This document shows, one piece after another, positions 16,027 through 25,250 of a stretch of DNA of 37,998 bases. How positions within the stretch are numbered: the first letter of the stretch is position 1; every line of letters begins with the position of its first letter. Location: assembly GCF_002453355.1 (NCBI RefSeq), contig NZ_DKGQ01000005.1, positions 1 to 37,998 on the forward strand. Reading direction: 5' to 3'. The notes under the pieces were generated by a model. That model saw nothing but the letters and a program-made list of their open reading frames with translations. It was not told where the DNA came from and made no database searches. The DNA comes from Psychrobacter sp. UBA6766. GTDB taxonomy: Bacteria > Pseudomonadota > Gammaproteobacteria > Pseudomonadales > Moraxellaceae. Position numbers and translations under genes: made by a program.

Positions 16027-16158
16027 GAGGTTATCCTTGTTATTAGAGTGATTGGTTTGATGGTTCAACTATATAAATCAAAACGTTAGCAAAAGTAGGA
16101 TTAAAGCGGTTGTAAATCTATCGCTTAACGGTTGCTAGTAACGGTCTATCATAGCAAC

Positions 16159-16192
16159 AAAAAATGACCCAATCAAAGCTGATTAGGTCATT
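16159..16192 (-). terminator. Terminator downstream of rlmKL
   Basis: On the minus strand the hairpin arms TGACC-AATCA and TGATT-GGTCA are followed by a run of six T residues. Confidence 0.8.
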
Positions 16193-16251
16193 GTTATGTT
16201 TCATCGCCAGTTAGCGCAAAAATCTAAAATTTACTGAATTTTCCAACTATT

Positions 16252-18549
16252 TTAACGATGGCGAATCTCAAAGCTTTGGTGAATCGGCTTTTTGATATTA
16301 AAGTCAAACCCAATGGTTTGTGGGGTGATGTCGACAATATCATAGCGTTCGGTTAACTGCTCATCGAGCTCAAAGCGCGTGAAGTTGTTTGAGAAATATA
16401 GGACGCCATCAGAGGTCAAGCGGTTCATCGCACGGTTGATAAGGGCGGCATGGTCACGTTGCACATCAAAGGTGCCTTGGAACTTTTTCGAGTTTGAAAA
16501 AGTTGGCGGATCAATAAAGATGATATCAAATTGCTCGGTATTGTCCTTAATCCACTCAAAAATATCAGCAGCGACGAATTGATATTTATTACCACTGACA
16601 TTTAAGCCATTTAAGGCAAAGTTTTGCTTGCCCCAATCCAGATAGTTTTGTGATAAGTCAACGCTGGTGACTTTTTTCGCACCCGCCAATGCCGCGTGGA
16701 GACTTGCGGTACAGGTATAAGCAAATAGGTTCAGCACCGACTTACCGCGGCTGTTATCTTTGATACGGGCGCGCATATTGCGGTGGTCAATAAACAACCC
16801 CGTATCTAAATAATCGGTAAAGTTGACATACAAATACGCGCCATTTTCGCGGGCAACATAAAATTTACCGCGTTTTTCACTATTACCTTGCTTGCTATAT
16901 TGGTCGTTACCCGATTGGCGCGCACGAGTTTTGATAAAGACTTGTTCGCGGTTAATGTTGAGCACTTCGCGAATACCCATTAACGCTAGATTAAAACGTT
17001 TTTTGGCCGTTTCAGGTGGAATGGTTTTTGGCGGCGCATATTCTTGAACGTGTACATAGTCGCCATACAAGTCAATCGCGACTTTAAAGTCAGGTAAATC
17101 AGCGTCGTAAACCCGAATATTGCTGACATTGTCTTTTTTAGCCAACTTTTTAAGTTTGGTCAGGTTTTTTTGCAAACGGTTAATAAAGTCTTGACCGTCT
17201 TCTACTTCAATCTCACGTTTTTCAAAGCGACTGACCAGATTGCCTGTTTGCCCAGAAATTAGCGTTCCATAACGGAAGTAAACCGTAATAGCGCCGTTAT
17301 GACAGCGCAGCGTTTTTGGCTCTTTAATCGGCAAGATATCGACTTGTTCGACATTGGCTGCCAATATGCCAAGCATCGGATTGATACCGCTAGCAGCAAA
17401 GCTGTCTTGTAAAATCAACCCCAACGCTTGATATAACGGCTTAATCATCTCTTCGTCACCCAAACGCTCACCATAAGGTGGGTTGGTAATTATTAGAGGA
17501 TTGCTTAAGCGACCGTCATCGGCCAATGGTTTTAGCGTGCTGCTTAGTTGGTCAAGAGCGCGCGTTTCAAGGTCGAGTAGCGGCAATAAGTCTTGCAAAC
17601 CTGCGGCAATGAGGTTCTTTTCTGTTGCCAAAATGGCGCCGCTGTCGGCATCAAAACCTAAAACGAGCGGCAGCGTATCTGGTTGTTCATTGATAATGGC
17701 CAATGATTCACGAAAGCGTGTTTGGGCATCATCAATCATCTGTTGCCATAGTGCCTCATCATGATGTTGCCATTGATAAAAGCCAAATTGATTGGCTGCT
17801 TTATCGATTCCGACGGCATAATCGCAATGCATGAGTAGGGCTTCAATGATAAAAGTACCAGAACCACACATTGGGTCGATTAGGGCATTATAAAAAGGGG
17901 CATTCCCGACTGCATTTTTCTTATGCCAACCTGCGCTATAAAGTAACGCTGCCGCTAAGTTTTCTTTTAACGGCGCTTCAGTCATGGCGACCCGGTAGCC
18001 GCGGCGGTGTAAGCTAGTCCCTGATAAATCTAAATACAGCTCAGCTTGCTTGTCATTCACAGTGGCAAATACCGAAAAGTCGGGGTTTTTACTATCGACA
18101 TTCGGGCGGCTGTCATATACTTCATTAAAAGTATCGGCAATCGCATCTTTAATACGTAGCATCGCAAACTGCTGGCTGACGGCGACGCGTTTATCGACAG
18201 ACAGTCGAATCGCAAACGTCTGCTCCAAGCTAAATTGCTCCGTCCAATTGACAGATTTTGCCAAGCCATAGAGCTGTTCCGCTACATCGTATTCGGCATT
18301 AATGTTTTTACGTTTAATCAGCATCAACACTCGTGACGCCACCCGTGACCATAAACAAATCGTATAAAGGTCGCGCAACGTGCCGGTAACCGCCAAACGC
18401 CCCGTACTTTTTATATCGCTTGCAATACCGAAACTGCTTAGCTCAGTCTGTAGCGGTGCTTCAAGCCCATCAGCACAAGTAATAATAAGGTCAAGCGACA
18501 ACTCTGCTGAAGCGACTGGTGAGGAGTTGGGCGTGGTTGTTTCGGTCAT
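16252..18549 (-). CDS. rlmL: Bifunctional 23S rRNA methyltransferase RlmKL (m7G2069 and m2G2445)
   Basis: A fused protein of 765 residues, about 60 longer than the E. coli enzyme. An N-terminal THUMP region (about 20-175) is followed by the RlmL methyltransferase domain, with DPMCGSGTF (225-233) binding AdoMet and catalytic NPPYGER (356-362). The C-terminal RlmK domain has VLNLFAYTCTAS (605-616), VTSVDLSQ (627-634) and FIDPPTFSNSKK (678-689). Both active sites look intact, so both 23S rRNA guanosine modifications should be made. The gene is monocistronic, with a terminator 60 bases downstream. Confidence 0.94.
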   Translation of the reverse strand: MTETTTPNSSPVASAELSLDLIITCADGLEAPLQTELSSFGIASDIKSTGRLAVTGTLRDLYTICLWSRVASRVLMLIKRKNINAEYDVAEQLYGLAKSVNWTEQFSLEQTFAIRLSVDKRVAVSQQFAMLRIKDAIADTFNEVYDSRPNVDSKNPDFSVFATVNDKQAELYLDLSGTSLHRRGYRVAMTEAPLKENLAAALLYSAGWHKKNAVGNAPFYNALIDPMCGSGTFIIEALLMHCDYAVGIDKAANQFGFYQWQHHDEALWQQMIDDAQTRFRESLAIINEQPDTLPLVLGFDADSGAILATEKNLIAAGLQDLLPLLDLETRALDQLSSTLKPLADDGRLSNPLIITNPPYGERLGDEEMIKPLYQALGLILQDSFAASGINPMLGILAANVEQVDILPIKEPKTLRCHNGAITVYFRYGTLISGQTGNLVSRFEKREIEVEDGQDFINRLQKNLTKLKKLAKKDNVSNIRVYDADLPDFKVAIDLYGDYVHVQEYAPPKTIPPETAKKRFNLALMGIREVLNINREQVFIKTRARQSGNDQYSKQGNSEKRGKFYVARENGAYLYVNFTDYLDTGLFIDHRNMRARIKDNSRGKSVLNLFAYTCTASLHAALAGAKKVTSVDLSQNYLDWGKQNFALNGLNVSGNKYQFVAADIFEWIKDNTEQFDIIFIDPPTFSNSKKFQGTFDVQRDHAALINRAMNRLTSDGVLYFSNNFTRFELDEQLTERYDIVDITPQTIGFDFNIKKPIHQSFEIRHR

Positions 18550-18752
18550 ACGGATACCTGTGGGCTAAATTGATAAATAATGCGCCTCAAAATTATGTTG
18601 TTTAAAATCTTGAGGTTTAACTGGCAATTTTACCATAATTACGAAGTGGATGGTTTAAAGTGGTAGGGTTTATGGTGCGGTGTTTAAGATTCTATGCTTA
18701 AAGGCTAGGTTGAAAAAATGAAGACTTATTGGTTTCTAAAATTATCGAGCAG

Positions 18753-19952
18753 TTACTTATCATCTTTTTTCAGTGAGCTTTCTTCGGTGATTAGTTTGGT
18801 CGTGGTGGCAAATGGTTTGGTCTCGATAGGGTAATCGACGTTCTTTGGCATTAGCAGGCGCATATGCGGGTAGGGGGTTGAGATATTCGCCTCATCAAAG
18901 GCGCGTTTGATATTTTCCATTAACGCTTCTTTAATCTTGGGCATTCGCGCAACCGCGGCAGGTTTGACCCAAAAACGGGCGACAAAAAATACCCCGTATT
19001 CGCCAATCTCGTCTACGGTCGCTGAAGTTTCAGGGCGCTTTAGTACCACGTCACTATCAGACAATACTTGTAAAATAACCTCGCGTGCTTTATCGACATC
19101 ATCTTCAAAAGCAATGCGCATGCGGATATCAAAGCGAATGAAGTTTTTGGAGGTTAAATTGGTGACCACTGATGAGGCAACGTTGGAGTTAGGAATAATG
19201 ACGGTGATATTGTCACGAGTTAAAATATGCGTCGTCCGTAAAGCGATAACCACCACCCGCCCTTCGTTGTCATTGATATTGATCCAATCGCCGACTTGAA
19301 AGGACTGCTCAAGTAAAATAGTAATGCCAGCGATAAAGTTGGCAAGCGTTGATTGCGCAGCAAAACCCACGGCAATTCCGGCAATCCCCAAACCTGCTAC
19401 TAAAGATACGATATCAAAGCCAAATTGCGCCATGACGCTGGCAAGCCCAAATACCAACAACAATACTGATAAAATATTCTTAAGCAGCTGCTCAATAGAA
19501 GCATTTAAACCATAATGCTGTAACACCTTATGAATAATGTGTCCAGATGACGCCCATAAAACATAATAAATACCCGCCCAAGTCCCTGCTTTGGCAGTGG
19601 CTTTGACCGTATCTGGTTCAAAGCTTAGCTGACTCATAATGGCAATTAAGCTGCTGACTATCCAAATGTAACGTAGCGCAGAGCGGGCGATCTTAGACCG
19701 GCGTTCATTTAGACCGACTCTGCTTTTGCTTTTTTTAATGATATAGATGGCAAGCCAATAAAAAAATCCCAATACCGCCAGTAGTATTAAGATTTTGATA
19801 GCTGTGCTCACCAATTCTACTGACTTAGAGGTCCAGTCCAATGAGTCTTCGTCTATGGTACCGCCGATCGCAAGATATAGGCTGGTATGTAGGTCGCGAA
19901 CAATCTCTTGAAAAAAGTCAGTAATACCAGCGATTGCCATTGTTTTATCCAT
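18753..19952 (-). CDS. Mechanosensitive ion channel, MscS family
   Basis: An inner-membrane protein of 399 residues. Hydrophobic helices lie at about 50-72, 94-112, 124-140 and 158-180. The pore-lining helix 184-209 has the Gly/Ala pattern LVAGLGIAGIAVGFAAQ, followed by STLANFIAG. The MscS beta domain follows (QVGDWININDNEGRVVVI; IIPNSNVASSVVTNLT). The N-terminal extension gives it more helices than small E. coli MscS (286 residues). It should open under membrane tension to release solutes during hypo-osmotic shock. Two starts are possible; Met5 (19940) has GGAT upstream, while Met1 lacks a clear site. The C-terminus is Lys-rich and cytoplasmic. Confidence 0.9.
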   Translation of the reverse strand: MDKTMAIAGITDFFQEIVRDLHTSLYLAIGGTIDEDSLDWTSKSVELVSTAIKILILLAVLGFFYWLAIYIIKKSKSRVGLNERRSKIARSALRYIWIVSSLIAIMSQLSFEPDTVKATAKAGTWAGIYYVLWASSGHIIHKVLQHYGLNASIEQLLKNILSVLLLVFGLASVMAQFGFDIVSLVAGLGIAGIAVGFAAQSTLANFIAGITILLEQSFQVGDWININDNEGRVVVIALRTTHILTRDNITVIIPNSNVASSVVTNLTSKNFIRFDIRMRIAFEDDVDKAREVILQVLSDSDVVLKRPETSATVDEIGEYGVFFVARFWVKPAAVARMPKIKEALMENIKRAFDEANISTPYPHMRLLMPKNVDYPIETKPFATTTKLITEESSLKKDDK

Positions 19953-19992
19953 GCAAAGTTTGGGTCTATGTAAAACTAAGTTGATTAGCTGG

Positions 19993-21516
19993 CTAGAAAG
20001 TAGCTTCTTGAGTATCGTGATACTGATAAGGTATTTCCATCATACGTTGAACATTGCGTAATGCTGTACGCAGACCTTCCAATACCGTAGGATGATAAAA
20101 AGGTGTATCAAGCATGTGCTTGATACTCATATTATTGGTAATCGCCATCGCTAATATGTGACCGATATATTCAGCATCGGGCGCAACCATACTTGCACCC
20201 AAGATTCTATCTGTTTTTTTACAACCATAAATGTGCAGTAAACCACAGTTGACGCCCATCACGCGGCTACGCCCTTGATTATCAAAGCTCACTTTGCCAA
20301 TCACATATTCAAGCTCTGGATCTGCTTGTATTTCAGGAAGCGACATGCCGACGTTGACGATTTGTGGCGAACAAAATACGATAGAAAATGGCGCGGCAAT
20401 TGGGCGAATATAAGCATCGCTATTATTATTACAGACCATACTGCCTGCACTAAAGCCTTCATCGCTCGCGACATGTAATAGCGGCAGATAGGCGTTGGCA
20501 TCACCGACGATATAGACTTCTAAATCGTCAATTTTACCCGTTTTTTTATCCAGCTGTTTTGGACGATTTTTATCATCAAGCTCAACACCTAAGTTTTCAA
20601 CGCCTAGGGCAGCGATATTATTGCGTCGACCCGTAGCAACCAGTACATAATCGCCTTGCCACTGCCGTGACTCACCAGCGCTATCTTCATAATCGATAAA
20701 TGCAGCTGAGCCTTCGTTGTCTGCTGCTGTTTGCGTCCCGACATTGTTAATCTTGCTTCCCAAATGCATGGTTAGCTCACGGGTTAGGCAATCAATGGCT
20801 TTATTGCTAATGTCATCGTCTTTTAAACCAGCTACTCGTTTGTCACGATTAAAGAGCGTTACCTCGACGCCCAAACGCGTAAAGGCTTGGGCAAGCTCGA
20901 GGCCGATGGCTCCTGCGCCGATCACGGCCAGTGATTTTGGTAAGTCAGGCAGCTCAAAGACGGTATCAGAAGTGAGTAACGTATCACCAAGTTTATCCGC
21001 CCAGTCATCTGGAATAAAAGGGGCGCTTCCAGTCGCTATAATAATCTTATCCGCTTCAATCAATTCATCATTCACCTCAATCAGACCTTGTTTATTGATA
21101 TAAGCGCGGCCTGCTATTTTTTTCTCTGCAGGCCAGCTTTCCACTTGCTCTTTAACGTAGTTAGCAAAATGACTGCGTTCGGCGCGAACCCGTTCCATTA
21201 CTTGTTTGCCATCTATTTGGGCGCTCGCATGAATACCAAACTCGGCAGAATGATTGGTATCATGAGCGCGGTCGGCGGCGGCAATCAGCAGTTTGCTTGG
21301 CATACAGCCGACAGCAATACAGGTCGTCGTCCAATACCCATCATTAATAATCAAAACGTCGTCTTTTAGCTTTCTCGCTTGGCGAAAGGCGTTTTGACCG
21401 GCCGTACCAGCGCCGATGACCGCTACAGATACCTTGCGCGTCACTTTTTTCTGCATATTATCGGCGGCTCTATTAGGCTGATTATTCATATTATTCTCAA
21501 GTAAGGAGGGTTGCAT
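19993..21516 (-). CDS. Lipoamide-dehydrogenase-like FAD/NAD disulfide oxidoreductase
   Basis: A class I pyridine nucleotide-disulfide oxidoreductase of up to 507 residues. AVIGAGTAGQ (32-41) binds FAD, and CIAVGC (66-71) provides the redox-active disulfide, spaced CxxxxC. A second Rossmann motif, AVIGAGAIGLELAQ, binds the pyridine nucleotide. HPTVLEG (475-481) supplies the His-Glu pair at the active site. Databases would name it dihydrolipoyl dehydrogenase, but no E1, E2 or lipoate genes are adjacent, so the real substrate could be another disulfide. The start is uncertain: the first ATG lacks a ribosome binding site, and Met10 (21489) has a weak GAG. The leader contains two CCTCC-type sequences that could pair with ribosome binding sites. 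Confidence 0.85.
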   Translation of the reverse strand: MQPSLLENNMNNQPNRAADNMQKKVTRKVSVAVIGAGTAGQNAFRQARKLKDDVLIINDGYWTTTCIAVGCMPSKLLIAAADRAHDTNHSAEFGIHASAQIDGKQVMERVRAERSHFANYVKEQVESWPAEKKIAGRAYINKQGLIEVNDELIEADKIIIATGSAPFIPDDWADKLGDTLLTSDTVFELPDLPKSLAVIGAGAIGLELAQAFTRLGVEVTLFNRDKRVAGLKDDDISNKAIDCLTRELTMHLGSKINNVGTQTAADNEGSAAFIDYEDSAGESRQWQGDYVLVATGRRNNIAALGVENLGVELDDKNRPKQLDKKTGKIDDLEVYIVGDANAYLPLLHVASDEGFSAGSMVCNNNSDAYIRPIAAPFSIVFCSPQIVNVGMSLPEIQADPELEYVIGKVSFDNQGRSRVMGVNCGLLHIYGCKKTDRILGASMVAPDAEYIGHILAMAITNNMSIKHMLDTPFYHPTVLEGLRTALRNVQRMMEIPYQYHDTQEATF

Positions 21517-21566
21517 CTTAGATAATAGTTTTACATAAAGGAGGTTATCGAAAACCTTTAAAAATA

Positions 21567-22064
21567 TCAGCTCGCAAGCGTGGTAAGTAAGCGTTCTGAA
21601 TAACCTTTCGCTTTTAAGTTGCGCTGCGCATGAGTCAGCGTACCATTTTTATCAAAGACAAAAGCTGAACGTATAAGTCCTAAGGAGATTTTGCCGTACA
21701 TATTTTTTTCTTTAATTACATCAAAATAGTGGCACAATCTCTCATCACTGTCACTAATAAGCGGGATATCTAGATCGTATTTAGCGATAAATTTTTCATG
21801 AGATTCGACGCTATCACGCGATACTCCAATAATATCGTAGCCCAATTCATCAAATTGATTGAGATGAGCGGTAAATTCTGTTGCTTGGGTGGTGCAGCCT
21901 GGGGTACTGTCTTTTGGATAAAAGTATAGAATCAATCCTTTATCGGTGTGAGCGACCAAATCCTTTAGGCTGATGTCGTCGTGAATAAAATTGCCATCCA
22001 GTTCGCGTACTATGGTGACTGGAAAATCGGGCAGGATGATGTTTTCTGTGGTTGGCTTTGCCAT
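21567..22064 (-). CDS. bcp: Peroxiredoxin, Bcp/PrxQ family
   Basis: A thioredoxin-fold protein of 165 residues. FYPKDSTPGCTTQATEF (48-64) holds the peroxidatic Cys57. Most PrxQ proteins have a resolving Cys five residues later, but Thr62 is there instead. Cys111 (RLCHYF) matches the conserved Cys99 of E. coli Bcp. The enzyme is thus either 1-Cys or uses a different resolving partner. It should reduce hydroperoxides in the cytoplasm with thiol reductants. The gene is leftward and 50 bases upstream of the flavoprotein disulfide reductase gene; joint transcription and a functional tie are possible but unproven. Confidence 0.88.
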   Translation of the reverse strand: MAKPTTENIILPDFPVTIVRELDGNFIHDDISLKDLVAHTDKGLILYFYPKDSTPGCTTQATEFTAHLNQFDELGYDIIGVSRDSVESHEKFIAKYDLDIPLISDSDERLCHYFDVIKEKNMYGKISLGLIRSAFVFDKNGTLTHAQRNLKAKGYSERLLTTLAS

Positions 22065-22176
22065 GATAAAACCCTTATTAGTTTCGGTTAAGCGTATACG
22101 ATGCTAAGTGGACTTATTATAGGCAGATTAGCAGAAATAAATACTCGGTTTTACACTTCACTTATTCATTCGCAAC

Positions 22177-22206
22177 AAAAAAGACTGGCAATGACCAGTC
22201 TTTTGT
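22177..22206. terminator. Terminator after the small secreted protein gene
   Basis: Hairpin AAAAGACTGG / CCAGTCTTTT with a 6-base loop and a T run on either strand. It separates the 22226-22555 gene from the peroxiredoxin gene. Confidence 0.85.
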
Positions 22207-22225
22207 ATTTTTCAGAGAATTCGAT

Positions 22226-22555
22226 TTAAGCAGGTTTTTGTGGTTGCTTTAGATCCAATCCAACGGTGCACTGTTGCAAGTCTTTTTGCATTTTTTTCAC
22301 ATATGGCAAGCCCGATGGGTCTTTTTTGCTTTTTGCATAGCTTTCGATTTCCCACATTTGACCGATAGTCATATTGCTACGGACACCGATGGTGCAGTTA
22401 CAAAGCTTGGTAGCATCACTTTTATTAGCGACTTTATATTTGACCGCGCCATTGACACAGGTATTGATATTGTCTTGTTTGATATCGGCAGCGTTTGCTT
22501 GTGGCAATGCAAACAGTGCCGCTAGAGCTAGGGGTAATACAGGCAACAACTTCAT
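22226..22555 (-). CDS. Small periplasmic four-cysteine protein, function unknown
   Basis: A protein of 109 residues. Residues 1-22 are a typical Sec signal peptide (MKLLP, hydrophobic core, cleavage after ANA). The mature part of about 87 residues has four cysteines (33, 52, 54, 96), including an adjacent CNC pair, which suggests two disulfides formed in the periplasm. No enzyme or heme motif (no CxxCH) is visible, and the family is not recognised. The gene is alone, with a strong terminator 20 bases downstream and a gene-free stretch upstream. Confidence 0.75.
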   Translation of the reverse strand: MKLLPVLPLALAALFALPQANAADIKQDNINTCVNGAVKYKVANKSDATKLCNCTIGVRSNMTIGQMWEIESYAKSKKDPSGLPYVKKMQKDLQQCTVGLDLKQPQKPA

Positions 22556-22893
22556 AAATGTCCTCTACAGGTCGCGTCAATTTTTCAGATTTTATAATCA
22601 GAAAAAAATTTTGGGTAGTGTTATTTTGTCACTGGTTCTGGTACGGATGTGGTTAAATATATGAGCGTTTTTCTATCTAGATAACTCACTATATTTATCG
22701 AATAATCAGTACTTATAAGTTGTGACTGATATAGTCGTCCATACCATAACAAGTAAATTGCTTAAAATACAACGATAGCGTGCTGTGTTAATGCAAGCAA
22801 ATGTTGCGCGAATGTTTAATAGCTTTGTAATTTAAGACCATTACTCTAGCGTTTTCAGGCAGTTATCATTAAATTTCAAAGCATTTTACAGTA
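22556..22893. other. Gap between queC and the small secreted protein gene
   Basis: These 338 bases lie downstream of queC and upstream of the secreted protein gene. They must contain the latter's promoter, but no convincing promoter, terminator or RNA was identified. Confidence 0.35.
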
Positions 22894-23676
22894 CTATTGA
22901 AACTGATAATGCGTTGGATCAGCAACGCCAGCTTGCGCAAATCCTTGGCGACGTAACGCACAGCTGTCGCATACACCGCAGGCAAGACCGTTTGCATCGG
23001 CGCGGTAGCAAGAAATCGTCTGCCCATAATCAACCCCTAACGACAAACCAAGCTCAATGGTTTTGGCTTTGGATAATTGCTGCAGCGGAGTTTGAATCGA
23101 TAAACGATGACCGGTAACGCCGGCTTTGGTAGCAAGGTTCGCCATATGTTCAAAAGCGGCGATATATTCTGGACGACAATCAGGGTAGCCTGAATAATCG
23201 ACTGAACTGACGCCAATGACAATATGGTTGGCATTCGTCACTTCTGCAACGGCTAAGGCATAAGACAAAAATATCGTATTACGCGCTGGTACATAAGTAT
23301 TCGGAATGGCATCATTATCGATCTCATCGCGATTTTTACTGGGGAATTTACCGGTATCGCCATCAGGGACCATCATACTGTGATCGGTCAGCGACGAACC
23401 ACCAAGTTGAGCAATATCGATATCAATAATGCGGTGGTTCACCTGTGCCGTTTCAGCAATGGCTTTGGCCGCGACGAGCTCGCTATTATGACGTTGACCA
23501 TAGTTAAAGCTGACGGCCGTCACAGAGGCATAGTGCGCCTTTGCCCAGTACAAACAAGTCACGGAATCAAGTCCGCCTGACAGTAATACAACGGCATTTT
23601 GGTTTTTATGCAGCATGTTTAAGTCAGCGTTGTTTTCGTGATTAGAAGAGGAGGGCTGTGAAGTCACTTGAGTCAT
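22894..23676 (-). CDS. queC: 7-cyano-7-deazaguanine synthase QueC
   Basis: A protein of 260 residues. SGGLDS (33-38) is the ATP-pyrophosphatase P-loop. YVPARNTIFLSYALAVAE and GYPDCRPEYIAAF are family blocks. Zinc ligands are Cys223, 233, 236 and 239 (GLACGVCDSCALRR). QueC converts carboxy-deazaguanine to preQ0 with ATP and ammonia, a step of tRNA queuosine synthesis. Conserved sequence begins near residue 27; the first 20 residues are polar and variable, and Met21 is an alternative start. It is divergent from ttcA. No preQ1 riboswitch is seen in front of it, unlike yhhQ. Confidence 0.94.
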   Translation of the reverse strand: MTQVTSQPSSSNHENNADLNMLHKNQNAVVLLSGGLDSVTCLYWAKAHYASVTAVSFNYGQRHNSELVAAKAIAETAQVNHRIIDIDIAQLGGSSLTDHSMMVPDGDTGKFPSKNRDEIDNDAIPNTYVPARNTIFLSYALAVAEVTNANHIVIGVSSVDYSGYPDCRPEYIAAFEHMANLATKAGVTGHRLSIQTPLQQLSKAKTIELGLSLGVDYGQTISCYRADANGLACGVCDSCALRRQGFAQAGVADPTHYQFQ

Positions 23677-23868
23677 AGTAGTATCTATTATTAGTTTAAG
23701 AAGCGATTGATTTTCACAAAAAAGATTTGCGAAAAACGTCTATTTTAGCAAAGTTAGCCTTATTACAGAACCTTGAGGACGCTATTAAAGTGAGATTAAA
23801 GGGATGCTAAAAATGGATTAAAATGCCACTAATTTTGCGCTACTTTTTAATCTGTCAGCAAAATTTGT

Positions 23869-23874
23869 TATAAT
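23869..23874 (+). promoter_or_regulatory. -10 element upstream of ttcA
   Basis: TATAAT in the context TTGTTATAATCGC, about 100 bases upstream of the ttcA ATG; no matching -35 is evident. Confidence 0.45.
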
Positions 23875-23973
23875 CGCTGCCTTTAAAGCCAGTGTGCGAA
23901 TTTAGCCAGCGCGCTAAAAGCATGACCAATTGTTTTATCGCAAAATTAACTTTGTAAAGATATTGAGTAGCTT

Positions 23974-25134
23974 ATGACCGTCGCGACCTTGTTTACGCCT
24001 AAAATTCCCCCTCAGTTTGATACTTCTACGGATATTATCTCTTCGGAGACTGATTCTGCCGATACTGGCTGGGATAGTGACGTGCTAGAGACTGACGAAG
24101 CGACAAGTGACGACAATGCCAATGCAGCTGAGCAAGCGTCATCTTATCAAATCCTACCGACCGAAACGGCAGAATTTCGTAAACTACAAAAAAAGCTGCG
24201 TCGCCAAGTATCATGGGCAATTCGTGACTTTAATATGATTGAAGATGGCGACGTTGTCATGGTTTGTGTCTCAGGCGGTAAAGACAGCTACACGTTGTTG
24301 GATATTTTATTGCTACTCAAACGCATTGCCCCGATTAGCTTTGATATCGTCGCGGTCAATCTTGACCAAAAGCAGCCTGGTTATCCAGAGGATATTTTGC
24401 CCGCCTATCTGAACGAACAAGGAATCGCTCATTATATTTTAGAAAAAGACACTTATAGTATTGTCAAAAGCGTGGTTCCAGAAGGTAAAACTTATTGTTC
24501 GGCGTGTTCACGTCTGCGCCGCGGTTCGCTGTACGGTTTTGCCAAACAAATCGGTGCAACCAAAATTGCGCTTGGACATCACCGCGATGATATGCTCGCG
24601 ACTTTCTTTTTAAACTTATTTCACGGTGGCGCGCTTAAATCTATGCCGCCGAAACTGCTTAGCGATGATAAACAAAATCTGCTTATCCGCCCGCTCGCTT
24701 ACGTTGAAGAAAAAGACATTATCGAATATGCGCGTTTAAAAGAATTTCCGATCATCCCCTGTAATTTATGCGGCAGCCAAACCAATCTACAACGGGCGAT
24801 TATTAATGACATGCTGCGCGAATGGGACGATGCTCATCCGCAGCGTTTAGCATCTATCTTTAAAGCGATGCAAAATGTGGCACCGTCGCAATTAGCAGAT
24901 CGTGAGTTGTTTGATTTTGAGTCATTGAGCCTCGACCGTGATGACAACGAGCGCTTGTTTGAAGGCGATAATATTCAAGCAGGGCAGACCGATAGTCTGG
25001 CTGAAATTGGCTTACCGGTATCGCCAAAGACTCAAGTCTTTAATCCAAAATCTGCCAATAATCAGCGACAAGTAGAAACAACAAAGAATAGTCGCCAAAT
25101 GGAGAAAATTCCCACAATTAATCCCGTGATTTAA
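23974..25134 (+). CDS. ttcA: tRNA 2-thiocytidine (s2C32) biosynthesis protein TtcA
   Basis: An ATP-pyrophosphatase-type tRNA thiolase of 386 residues. The P-loop is VCVSGGKDSYTLL (97-109). CSAC (175-178) and CNLC (263-266) provide cysteines for the iron-sulfur cluster and catalysis. GHHRDDMLATFFLNLFHGG (201-219) is a strong family block. It puts sulfur on C32 of certain tRNAs. It is longer than E. coli TtcA (311) because of an acidic, Ser/Asp/Thr-rich N-terminal extension (about 1-60) and a polar C-terminal tail (about 320-386), both of low complexity and probably disordered. It is monocistronic with a strong terminator. Confidence 0.94.
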   Translation: MTVATLFTPKIPPQFDTSTDIISSETDSADTGWDSDVLETDEATSDDNANAAEQASSYQILPTETAEFRKLQKKLRRQVSWAIRDFNMIEDGDVVMVCVSGGKDSYTLLDILLLLKRIAPISFDIVAVNLDQKQPGYPEDILPAYLNEQGIAHYILEKDTYSIVKSVVPEGKTYCSACSRLRRGSLYGFAKQIGATKIALGHHRDDMLATFFLNLFHGGALKSMPPKLLSDDKQNLLIRPLAYVEEKDIIEYARLKEFPIIPCNLCGSQTNLQRAIINDMLREWDDAHPQRLASIFKAMQNVAPSQLADRELFDFESLSLDRDDNERLFEGDNIQAGQTDSLAEIGLPVSPKTQVFNPKSANNQRQVETTKNSRQMEKIPTINPVI

Positions 25135-25192
25135 AGCACGTCTAGCATTCAATTGGTTTTATAAAGCTTTATTTTTATAAAGCGCACATCAT

Positions 25193-25231
25193 AAAAAACC
25201 AGCGCATTATTAACTAATGGCTGGTTTTTGT
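25193..25231. terminator. Bidirectional terminator between ttcA and fixH
   Basis: Arms AAAACCAGC-CATTA and TAATG-GCTGGTTTT around a short loop, with A and T tracts on the two sides. Confidence 0.88.
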
Positions 25232-25250
25232 GTTTATTGAACATCAAAGC

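Noticed and set aside
23677..23760. PreQ1 riboswitch upstream of queC
   Set aside because: No GGTTC / ACCCT / A-rich-tail arrangement is present on the minus strand.
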